A stretch of 8,245 nt of DNA from CAYQTO01 sp964420455 (GTDB lineage Bacteria > Sumerlaeota > Sumerlaeia > SLMS01). The notes under the pieces were generated by a model that saw only the letters and a program-made list of their open reading frames with translations, had not been told where the DNA came from and ran no database searches. Positions 1 to 6,507 of the stretch are shown piece by piece. Where the stretch lies: the NCBI GenBank assembly GCA_964420455.1, contig CAYQTO010000161.1:1-8245 (forward strand), written 5' to 3'. The position numbers and the translations under genes are program-made. The first letter of the stretch is position 1, and every line of letters begins with the position of its first letter.

Positions 1-1443
1 CATCCCTCCTCCGGCCTCACCCCCTATCGCCGCGGCAAGTATATCGGCCTCGCCACCCGCGGAACACGCCTTCCCGCCACCAACCTCCCCACCCTCCTCG
101 ACCACCTCGTCGATCTCGGCATCACCCACCTCCAACTCCTCCCCGTCCAGGACTTCGACAACAACGAGTCCACCGACACCTACAACTGGGGCTACATGAC
201 CTCGTGCTTCTTCTCGCCCGAGGGATGGTACGCCACCAACCACCGCGACCCCTCGCGCATCGCCGAGTTCAAGCAACTCGTCCACGCCTGCCACGAGGCC
301 GGCATCCGCGTCGTCATGGACGTCGTCTACAACCACACGGGTGAACACGCCACCTTCGAGAACGTCGCCCCCGGCTACTACCACCGCCGCCGCGGCGACG
401 GCACCTTCTGGAACGGCTCCGGCACCGGAAACGAGTTCCGCACCGAGGCCCCCATGGCCCGCCGCTTCCTGCTCGACTGCTGCCGCTACTGGGTCGAGGA
501 GTACGGCATCGACGGCTTCCGCCTCGACCTCATGGGCCTCGTCGACATCGACACCCTCCGGGCTCTCCGGCGCCTCCTCGATGAACTCGATCCCACCCTC
601 CTCCTCTACGGCGAGCCCTGGGCCGCCACCGGGCCCGACGGCGCCGGTGTCCCCACCCTTGTCTATAAAGATGTCGTCACCGGCAACCGCATCGGCGCCT
701 TCAACGATCATTATCGGAACGCCCTGAAGGGAAGCCCGGACGGCAACGACCCCGGCTACATCCACGACGGCAGCGCCCGCGACGGCGTCCTCGAAGGACT
801 CCGCGGCGCCATCCACGACTGGGCCGCCGAACCCACCGAGGCCATCCAGTACGCCGACTGCCACGACAACCTCATCCTTTGGGACAAGCACCTCGCTGTG
901 AACCCCGACGCCGACGAGGACACCCTCGTCCGCTGGCAGGCCCTCGCCGCCGGCCTCGTCCTCCTCTCCCAGGGCGTTCCCTTCCTCCACGCCGGCGTCG
1001 AAATCGCCCGCACCAAGCAGGGCAACCACAACAGCTACGACGCCCCCGACTCCATCAACCAGGTCGACTGGACCCGTCTCACCCACTTTGCCCCCCTCCA
1101 TCGCTTCGTCCGTGCCGTCGTCGCCCTTCGCCGTACCCATCCCCTCCTTCGCCTCCATTCCCGCGACCAGATCGACCGGCACCTCCTCCTCCGCGAGGAC
1201 CTCCGCCCCGCCCCCGAGTCAATCACCATCGAGTACGACGCCTCCGGCCTCTACGACGAGCGCTGGGCCCGCGCCCTCCTCCTCGTCAACCCCCTCGCCA
1301 ACGACCTCCAAGCCTCCCTCCCCCAAGGCCAATGGCTCGTTTACGTTCAGGGCCTCAACGCGTCCGCCAAGCCCCTCTTCGACGTGCACGGCCAGGTAAT
1401 CCTCCCCGCCAGCGGGATCGTTCTCCTCGCCCGCGAGGCCTGA
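1..1443 (+). CDS. pulA: Type I pullulanase / GH13 debranching enzyme, 5'-truncated by the window edge
   Basis: This is the C-terminal 480 residues of a GH13 alpha-glucan debranching enzyme, which hydrolyses alpha-1,6 branch links in pullulan, starch or glycogen fragments. The frame is open from base 1, so the start lies outside the window; the ATG at 196 is internal. Numbering from the first visible codon, the four GH13 conserved regions are present: region I DVVYNH (107-112), region II GFRLDLMG with the nucleophile Asp176 (codon 526-528), region III YGEPW with the acid/base Glu205 (613-615), and region IV YADCHDN with the transition-state Asp289 (865-867). A YNWGYM motif just before the internal ATG matches the type I pullulanase signature YNWGYDP except for its end. 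The C-terminal part (RRTHPLLRL onward) looks like the usual beta-sandwich domain. Family members have roughly 600-850 residues, so N-terminal carbohydrate-binding or GH13 N-domains are probably missing. Glycogen debranching (GlgX-like) is the alternative. No glycogen genes are visible. Confidence 0.9.
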   Translation, partial: HPSSGLTPYRRGKYIGLATRGTRLPATNLPTLLDHLVDLGITHLQLLPVQDFDNNESTDTYNWGYMTSCFFSPEGWYATNHRDPSRIAEFKQLVHACHEAGIRVVMDVVYNHTGEHATFENVAPGYYHRRRGDGTFWNGSGTGNEFRTEAPMARRFLLDCCRYWVEEYGIDGFRLDLMGLVDIDTLRALRRLLDELDPTLLLYGEPWAATGPDGAGVPTLVYKDVVTGNRIGAFNDHYRNALKGSPDGNDPGYIHDGSARDGVLEGLRGAIHDWAAEPTEAIQYADCHDNLILWDKHLAVNPDADEDTLVRWQALAAGLVLLSQGVPFLHAGVEIARTKQGNHNSYDAPDSINQVDWTRLTHFAPLHRFVRAVVALRRTHPLLRLHSRDQIDRHLLLREDLRPAPESITIEYDASGLYDERWARALLLVNPLANDLQASLPQGQWLVYVQGLNASAKPLFDVHGQVILPASGIVLLAREA

Positions 1444-1525
1444 CCCGCCCCCCCGGAAACGGTTGCCGCCCCCCCCCTTCACCCGCACTCTTCCTCCGGT
1501 ACCGGACTTGCCTCCCCCAAACCTC

Positions 1526-2569
1526 ATGACGCCCGCCGAAACGAAATCCGCCGGCCCAGCGCCCATCCCCGTCGTCGACCGCCACGGTCGCCGCCTCCGC
1601 TACGTTCGCCTCTCCGTCACCGACCTCTGCAATCTCTCCTGCCACTACTGCAACCCCGTCCAGGGCTGCTCCAGCGCGCACCCCCATCGCCTCTCCTGGG
1701 ACGACCTCGACCTCCTCGTCGATGTTTCCGTCAACCACCTCGGCGTCGAGGCCATCCGCGTTACCGGCGGCGAGCCCACCATCCGCCCCGGCCTCGCCGA
1801 CTTTATCCGCCGCATCAATCGCCATCCCCGCCTTCGCGACATCGCCATGACCACCAACGGTATCCGACTCGCCCAGATCGGCGCCGAGCTCCGCGATGCT
1901 GGCCTCCGCCGCGTCAATATCTCCATCGATTCCTTCGACTCAAAGAAATACGCCGACGTCACCCGCGGCGGCTCCCTCGCCCGCTGCCTCGAGGGCATCC
2001 ACGCCGCCCGCCAACTCTTTGCTGTCGTCAAGCTCAACGCCGTCCTCCTCCGCAACCTCAACGCCGACGAGGTCCCCCAATTCATCGCCTTCAGCGATCG
2101 CCACGGCGTCGAGGTCCGCTTCATCGAGCTCATGCCCATCTTTGGCGAGAAGGCCTACTTCCATCGGGAGTACATCAGTATAGACGAAGTGCGCGGGCGA
2201 ATCGCGGACGCCGGATATGCGCTCGAGCCGGAAGGCGACACCCGCTGTGCAAACGGCAGCCCCAATGGCTACGGCCCCGCCACCACCTACCGCGTTGGCG
2301 GCACTGGCGCCCGCATCGGCTTCATCAGCCAGATGTCCGACACCAAGTGCCTCTCCTGCAACAAGCTCCGGCTCACCAGCGACGGCGCCCTCAAGCCGTG
2401 CCTCCTCTCGCCCGACGAAATCGACCTCCTTCCCGCCATCAAGGAACGCGACGCCGCCGCCGTCGCCTCTGTCATGCGCCGCCAGTTCCTCGATCGCGCC
2501 GAGCGCTACGACGCCCTTCGCGCCTTTACCGATCCCTTCTCCCGCGGCATGCAGGCCATCGGCGGCTGA
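1526..2569 (+). CDS. moaA: GTP 3',8-cyclase MoaA (radical SAM, molybdenum cofactor biosynthesis)
   Basis: MoaA catalyses the radical-SAM step of molybdopterin synthesis, turning GTP into 3',8-cyclo-7,8-dihydro-GTP for MoaC. The 347-residue protein has the N-terminal 4Fe-4S motif CNLSCHYC (Cys35, Cys39, Cys42), the SAM-binding TGGEPTIRP strand (80-88), FIELMP (199-204), a second cluster motif C-x2-C-x13-C (Cys275, Cys278, Cys292) and the C-terminal Gly-Gly typical of MoaA. The second cluster and the GG tail separate it from other radical-SAM proteins. I chose the ATG at 1526; an in-frame TTG at 1463 would add a Pro-rich, unconserved 21-residue leader. No clear Shine-Dalgarno site precedes it. 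The 82-bp gap to the pullulanase holds C runs of seven (1448-1454) and nine (1469-1477). Several near-invariant positions differ: TDLCN for TDRCN, YCNP for YCMP, CNKLR for CNRxR. No other moa or moe gene is in view, so the partners must be elsewhere. Confidence 0.92.
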   Translation: MTPAETKSAGPAPIPVVDRHGRRLRYVRLSVTDLCNLSCHYCNPVQGCSSAHPHRLSWDDLDLLVDVSVNHLGVEAIRVTGGEPTIRPGLADFIRRINRHPRLRDIAMTTNGIRLAQIGAELRDAGLRRVNISIDSFDSKKYADVTRGGSLARCLEGIHAARQLFAVVKLNAVLLRNLNADEVPQFIAFSDRHGVEVRFIELMPIFGEKAYFHREYISIDEVRGRIADAGYALEPEGDTRCANGSPNGYGPATTYRVGGTGARIGFISQMSDTKCLSCNKLRLTSDGALKPCLLSPDEIDLLPAIKERDAAAVASVMRRQFLDRAERYDALRAFTDPFSRGMQAIGG

Positions 2570-2668
2570 CCACCACCCCGCAACACCCGTATATCCGCCC
2601 GCCATTCCCCTGACTTTTTATCTTGCCAGTGTCCGCCCGCGTTTGGCTCCCTCGGAATAGTCCCCTGC

Positions 2669-2672
2669 GGAG
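2669..2672 (+). promoter_or_regulatory. Shine-Dalgarno site deciding the TTG start of ddl
   Basis: GGAG ends 8 bases before the TTG at 2681. It supports this rare start codon; no in-frame ATG or GTG is found before the conserved ligase N-terminus. Confidence 0.6.
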
Positions 2673-2680
2673 CGCACTCC

Positions 2681-3817
2681 TTGCCGGCCCCCTCCTCCTT
2701 TGCGCGGAAAGTCGCCCTTCTCTGCGGCGGTCCCTCGACCGAGTTCGTCGTGTCCCTCACGTCGGCGCGCGCCGTCGCCCACGCCATCGATCGCCACCGC
2801 TACCGCCTCCGCGTCTTCACCATCCTCGAGGACGGCACCTGGCTCTGTCCCGAGGAAACCTGGGACGAGCACACCTACCCCTCCCGCATCGAAAAGCTCT
2901 TCGACCTCCTCGATTACCCCGAGTTCTGCCCCACTGGCTACTTCAAGAAGCGTTCGCCCCTCGAGGGCCTTGCCCGCCTCCACGAATGGGCCCCACAGAT
3001 CGTCCTCCCCATCATGCACGGCGCCTTCGGCGAGGACGGCCGCATCCAGGGCACCCTCGATGTCCTCAACCTGCCCTATATCGGTTCCGGCGTCGCTCCC
3101 AGCGCCCTCGCCATGGACAAGCGCCGGACCTGCAACTTCCTCGGCGCCCACGGTGTCCGCGTCCCCCGCCATGTGGTCCTCCGCTCCGGCACCCCCCGCC
3201 CCCATCGCGAGGACCAACTCTCCGGCGCCTCCAACCTCCTCGGCTGGCCCCTCGTCGTAAAGCCCACCCACGGCGGATCCAGCATCGGCACCGCCGTCGC
3301 TCGCGACATCGACGCCCTCTATCGCGCCGCCACCCGCGCCTTCGAGATCGACGACGAGGTCCTCCTCGAGGAGTACATACAGGGCGACGAGGTCACCTGC
3401 GCCGTCCTTGACCTCGCCGAAAGCTACGGCGGCCGCCTCGTCTGTCCCCCCACCCTCATCCGCCCTCGCATGGGCGACTACTTCAGCTTCGACACCAAGT
3501 ACCGCCCCGGCGGCGCCGACGAAATCACCCCCGCACCCCTCGATGACATCGTCCTGCACCGCATCCAGACCGTCGCCGAAAAGGCCCACGACCTCCTCGG
3601 TGCCAGCGGCATCTCGCGCACCGACATGATTGTCCCCGCCGACGGCCAGCCCGTCTTCCTCGAAACCAACACGCTCCCCGGCATGACCCCCACCTCCCTC
3701 GTCCCCCAGGGTGCCGCCGAGATCGGCATTTCCCTTACCGCCCTCTTCACCGGCCTCATCGAGGGGGTCTTCGAATCCCTCGTTGAGCGCCGTGCCCGCG
3801 GCGAGTTCGAACGCTAG
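2681..3817 (+). CDS. ddl: D-alanine--D-alanine ligase
   Basis: This cytoplasmic ATP-grasp enzyme joins two D-alanines into the dipeptide that MurF adds to the peptidoglycan precursor. The 378-residue protein has all family blocks: CGGPSTEFVVS near the N-terminus (Glu21 binds the first D-Ala), PIMHGAFGEDGRIQG (110-124), the ATP-binding VVKPTHGGSSIGT (192-204), EEYIQGDEVT (230-239), RTDM (313-316) and ETNTLPGMTPTSLVP (328-342) with the metal-binding Glu328 and Asn330. The omega-loop has Lys273-Tyr274 in DTKY. That Tyr is usual in D-Ala-D-Ala ligases and absent from VanA-type D-Ala-D-Lac ligases, so a normal housekeeping role is likely. The TTG start is backed by GGAG 8 bases upstream and brings the protein directly to the first beta-strand (KVALLCGG). 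It lies 111 bp after moaA on the same strand, and no mur or fts genes are near. A hairpin follows its stop codon. Confidence 0.95.
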   Translation: MPAPSSFARKVALLCGGPSTEFVVSLTSARAVAHAIDRHRYRLRVFTILEDGTWLCPEETWDEHTYPSRIEKLFDLLDYPEFCPTGYFKKRSPLEGLARLHEWAPQIVLPIMHGAFGEDGRIQGTLDVLNLPYIGSGVAPSALAMDKRRTCNFLGAHGVRVPRHVVLRSGTPRPHREDQLSGASNLLGWPLVVKPTHGGSSIGTAVARDIDALYRAATRAFEIDDEVLLEEYIQGDEVTCAVLDLAESYGGRLVCPPTLIRPRMGDYFSFDTKYRPGGADEITPAPLDDIVLHRIQTVAEKAHDLLGASGISRTDMIVPADGQPVFLETNTLPGMTPTSLVPQGAAEIGISLTALFTGLIEGVFESLVERRARGEFER

Positions 3818-3853
3818 CACTTCCCCGCTTTCTCACCACGCCGGCAAGCGGCC

Positions 3854-3885
3854 CCCTCCCCGCGACCTTCCGGTCGCGGGGAGGG
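3854..3885 (+). terminator. Hairpin between convergent ddl and hybrid kinase genes, probable terminator
   Basis: A perfect 14-bp GC-rich inverted repeat (3854-3867 and 3872-3885) encloses a TTCC loop. It starts 36 bp after the ddl stop and ends 8 bp before the convergent kinase stop. The + side tail is AGTTT, a weak U tract; the - side tail has none. It most likely ends ddl transcription and may act in both directions. Confidence 0.7.
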
Positions 3886-3893
3886 AGTTTCCA

Positions 3894-6023
3894 TCACGTC
3901 CCCTTCTTCTTCTCCAGGAAACGCGCCCTCTTCTTTTCCAGATCCCGCACAAGGTCCGTCAGGTCCTTCAGCGGGAACGGCTTGCCCAGGAACGAACACA
4001 ACCGGTCCCCGCTGAACGTCCCCGCGTCGAACTCCTCGTGAAAACCGCTCATGATGATGATCGGCAGGTCGTCCCTCTGCCGCCGGATCGCCCGGAACAC
4101 CCGGTGCCCGCCCCCGTTGGGCATCTTCAGGTCCAGCACCGCCAGCGTCAGGTCCTTCTCCACCTTGCTGAACACATCCTCCCCTTCCGCCCCATCCGTC
4201 GCCGTATAGACGTCGAACCCGGTCCGCTCCAGCGTCTCGCCCACCACGCGCCGCACCAGCGGCTCGTCATCCACCACCAGCACCACCTGCCGCTGCCCCT
4301 TGCGCTCCGGCAACTCCACCCCCGAATCGCTCGTGTTCGGCCGCTCGTCGAAGCACGGAAAACCCACCCGCACCTCCGTCCCTTCCCCCTCCGCCGTCTT
4401 CACGTCGATCCAGCCATTGTGCCGCCGGATGATGTTCAGCACCGCCGACATCCCGAGCCCGTGGCCGCTCTCCTTCGTCGTAAAGAACGGATCAAACATC
4501 CTCTCCAGCACATCGGGCAACATGCCGATCCCGTTGTCGCGTACCCTCAATACCGCGTACCCCCCGGGCTCGCACCCGCTCGCCAGCGTCAGCACCCCCA
4601 GCCCCTCCTCGTTGAACGATTCCGGCCGCACCTCCAGTTCCACCGTTCCCTCACGGCCTTTCATCGCCTCCGCCGCATTCATCAGCAGGTTCACCACCAC
4701 CTGGTAGATCTGCGATGGGTCCCCCTCGATCCGCAACGGCTCCGGCCACCCCCGAAAGACGAATGGCGCCTGCTTTTCCACCAGCGCCCTCAGGTGACGC
4801 TCTGAATCCTTCAGCACCCGGCTGATGTCCACCAGCGCTGCGTCCCCCTGGCGCTTGCCCGCAAGGCTGAGCAGTTGGTGCGTCAGCCCCGCTGCCTTCT
4901 CCGCGGTCTCCTGGATCGTCAGCAGCGCCTCGCGCGCTGGCGAGTCCTCCTCGATGTCCATCAGCGCGATCTCCGCCGAACCGAGGATACCCACCAGCAG
5001 GTTGTTGAAGTCGTGGGCGATCCCCCCCGAGAACACCGCCAGGCTCTCGAACCGCGTCAGCGTCTCCATCTGACGCCGCATGCGATCTTTCTCCAGGATC
5101 GCCCGCTCCCCTTCTGTGACATCCCTCAGGATCCCAACCGATCCGATCACTTTCCCGTGCCGATTCCTTACCGGCACCGAGTTGTCCGTCAGAAAGCGCA
5201 CCTCGCCGTCGGGCCGCCGGATCCGCAGCCGCGTCCGAAATCGGTCCCGATGACCCTCCACGAATTCCTTCGCGTACTGCTCGAAGTTTCCCGTGAACTC
5301 CCCGTCGAGAATCTTCACCTCCTCCACCAATTCGACGAAGGAGCGCTGTGTATACGCCGAGGCGGGGATGCCCGCCAGCTCCTCGATCGAGTCGTCGATG
5401 AAATGCATCAGCGCCGCCCGCGTCCCGCCTGCAAACCGCGTCTCGTAGGCCACTCCGTGCTCCGCCCGGATCGCCTGGCGATACACGTTCAGCACTTCGC
5501 GTCGGAACGTCCCCGACGAGTCCTTGCCCACCTCCGCCGTTGACACGAAACCCCGCACCTCCAGGCGCGCCTGCGCCCAAAGCGACTCCACCACAAGGCT
5601 TGCACCGCTCTCCTCCAGCCGGAACCGGGCGTTGGGATCAACCAGCGCCACAAACGCGATCCCCCCCTCCGCGTGACCCGCCACACAGCAGGAAAGCAGG
5701 CGCGGCGGATCCCGGTGGCTCAGCCCCAGATCCAGCCCCACCCGTCGGGCTTCCTCCCCCCGGAGCCACAACGTCGCCCCGCCCCGCCCCGCCGACGCCA
5801 GAAAGTCCGGGAAACTCCCTAGGGCAACATCCGCCGGTGTGGTCGTCCCCCCCGCCGTGTCCCCCTCGCCCCACGAGGCGCCAATGCAACCCCGTCCCGT
5901 AACGTCACCATTATCAAAGCAAAAGGCGACGCCGGAAAGGACCCTCTTCGCGCTGGCCTGCTGGCAAAGCCATCGTGTCAACGGAACGGCGGGGGAGGGA
6001 ACGTTGTCGGCTTTTGAGGACAT
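3894..6023 (-). CDS. Soluble hybrid sensor histidine kinase (GAF-like, PAS, HisKA, HATPase, receiver)
   Basis: This 709-residue two-component sensor carries its own C-terminal receiver. Residues about 15-155 look like a weak GAF domain rich in Cys (20, 35, 46, 112, 113). Residues about 192-303 form a PAS/PAC domain that ends in GSVGILRDVTE. The dimerisation domain has the H box GGIAHDFNNLL with phospho-accepting His337. The ATPase domain shows the N box (Asn449 in NLLMNAAEAM), G1 DNGIGM (496-501), F box FDPFFTTK (510-517) and G2 GHGLGM (520-525). The receiver (about 580-695) has the acidic pair Asp585-Asp586, phospho-acceptor Asp631 in LDLKMP, Ser659 and Lys681 in GKPF. No signal peptide or membrane segment is seen, so it should sense a cytoplasmic signal. 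I chose the ATG at 6023 over an in-frame TTG at 6032. No separate regulator or output gene is adjacent, so the phosphate either passes to a distant histidine phosphotransferase or the receiver modulates the kinase. The ligand cannot be told from the sequence. Confidence 0.92.
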   Translation of the reverse strand: MSSKADNVPSPAVPLTRWLCQQASAKRVLSGVAFCFDNGDVTGRGCIGASWGEGDTAGGTTTPADVALGSFPDFLASAGRGGATLWLRGEEARRVGLDLGLSHRDPPRLLSCCVAGHAEGGIAFVALVDPNARFRLEESGASLVVESLWAQARLEVRGFVSTAEVGKDSSGTFRREVLNVYRQAIRAEHGVAYETRFAGGTRAALMHFIDDSIEELAGIPASAYTQRSFVELVEEVKILDGEFTGNFEQYAKEFVEGHRDRFRTRLRIRRPDGEVRFLTDNSVPVRNRHGKVIGSVGILRDVTEGERAILEKDRMRRQMETLTRFESLAVFSGGIAHDFNNLLVGILGSAEIALMDIEEDSPAREALLTIQETAEKAAGLTHQLLSLAGKRQGDAALVDISRVLKDSERHLRALVEKQAPFVFRGWPEPLRIEGDPSQIYQVVVNLLMNAAEAMKGREGTVELEVRPESFNEEGLGVLTLASGCEPGGYAVLRVRDNGIGMLPDVLERMFDPFFTTKESGHGLGMSAVLNIIRRHNGWIDVKTAEGEGTEVRVGFPCFDERPNTSDSGVELPERKGQRQVVLVVDDEPLVRRVVGETLERTGFDVYTATDGAEGEDVFSKVEKDLTLAVLDLKMPNGGGHRVFRAIRRQRDDLPIIIMSGFHEEFDAGTFSGDRLCSFLGKPFPLKDLTDLVRDLEKKRARFLEKKKGT

Positions 6024-6040
6024 GTCGCCCAAAGCATAAT
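6012..6040 (+). promoter_or_regulatory. Weak promoter candidate for the zinc-ribbon gene
   Basis: CATAAT at 6035-6040 matches five of six bases of the -10 consensus. Upstream, TTGAGG (6014-6019, spacing 15) or TTTTGA (6012-6017, spacing 17) could be the -35. It would overlap the first codons of the divergent kinase gene and give a leader of about 80 bases. Confidence 0.3.
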
Positions 6041-6047
6041 CTTATCA
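6039..6047 (-). promoter_or_regulatory. Extended -10 candidate for the hybrid kinase
   Basis: On the - strand TGATAAGAT reads as TGn followed by TAAGAT, four of six matches to the -10 consensus, with no convincing -35. Transcription would begin near 6032 and leave a leader of about 9 bases before the ATG at 6023. That would favour the ATG over the TTG at 6032. Confidence 0.25.
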
Positions 6048-6112
6048 GTGTCGAGTACTTCCCTTGCACTCAAAAAGCGCGTCTGGCAACGAGTATCGAG
6101 GGATTCTGAAGC

Positions 6113-6118
6113 GGAGGT
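6113..6118 (+). promoter_or_regulatory. Strong Shine-Dalgarno site of the zinc-ribbon gene
   Basis: GGAGGT lies 8 bases before the ATG at 6127. It fixes that start against the in-frame TTG at 6064, which has no such site. It is one of the two strongest ribosome-binding sites in the window, the other preceding the DUF2237 gene. Confidence 0.75.
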
Positions 6119-6126
6119 ACAGAAAA

Positions 6127-6480
6127 ATGGGTTGGTTTGGAGACGAAGGCCACGGGGATATGCCCATCGAGTCCAGCTTTCTGAAGTCCGGCTCGACCAA
6201 CGCCAGCATTATCGAGCTCCAACAGGCGGTCGAGCGCCAGAACCTCCTGATCCAGACCCTCTGCAAGATCCTTGTCGCAAAGGGGCTGGTCCTCGAGGAC
6301 GAACTCAACGAGTGGATGCGCTATGTCGACGGCCTTGATGGAAGCGTCGACGGACGCCTCCGCGACAAGAAAGCCCCCCTCGCCTGCCCCTCCTGCAAGC
6401 GCATGAACCCCTCCAAGGCCGCCAAGTGCCAGTATTGCGGCACCGAACTCCAGGGCACGTTCCTCTACCCCGAGGAGTAG
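6127..6480 (+). CDS. Small helical protein with C-terminal zinc ribbon, function unknown
   Basis: I do not recognise a named family for this 117-residue protein. Residues 28-68 have the heptad-like pattern of one or two amphipathic helices (IIELQQAVERQNLLIQTL, then VAKGLVLEDELNEW) and may form a short coiled coil. A charged linker DGSVDGRLRDKK (71-82) leads to a four-Cys zinc ribbon, C-x2-C-x10-C-x2-C at Cys87, Cys90, Cys101 and Cys104, ending CQYCGTEL. Such ribbons bind zinc and serve in protein or nucleic-acid contacts; an oligomerising helix joined to a ribbon suggests an adaptor and not an enzyme, which is inference. There is no signal peptide or membrane segment. It is divergent from the hybrid kinase (103 bp between the starts) and convergent with the PDK-like kinase (27 bp between the stops). 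The strong ribosome-binding site and intact reading frame argue that it is a real gene. Confidence 0.8.
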   Translation: MGWFGDEGHGDMPIESSFLKSGSTNASIIELQQAVERQNLLIQTLCKILVAKGLVLEDELNEWMRYVDGLDGSVDGRLRDKKAPLACPSCKRMNPSKAAKCQYCGTELQGTFLYPEE

Positions 6481-6507
6481 GCGATCCCCTTCATCGACGG
6501 CGCCGGC

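Noticed and set aside
1463..1525. TTG start for moaA with a 21-residue Pro-rich leader
   Set aside because: No ribosome-binding site, unconserved content and a run of nine C at its start; the ATG at 1526 fits the family's length.
2618..3820. 400-codon open frame on the - strand opposite ddl
   Set aside because: Low-complexity Gly/Glu/Val-rich translation with no motif; it mirrors the C-ending codons of ddl, which is unmistakable on the + strand.
3711..4805. 364-codon open frame on the + strand opposite the hybrid kinase
   Set aside because: The translation is rich in Arg, Pro, His and Leu without domains, and it overlaps the end of ddl, the terminator hairpin and the receiver domain.
6024..6032. 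TTG start at 6032 for the hybrid kinase
   Set aside because: It adds three residues without a Shine-Dalgarno site; the ATG at 6023 is the better codon and a candidate promoter would start transcription at about 6032.
6064..6126. TTG start giving 21 more residues to the zinc-ribbon protein
   Set aside because: GGAGGT exactly 8 bases before the ATG at 6127 is far better evidence.
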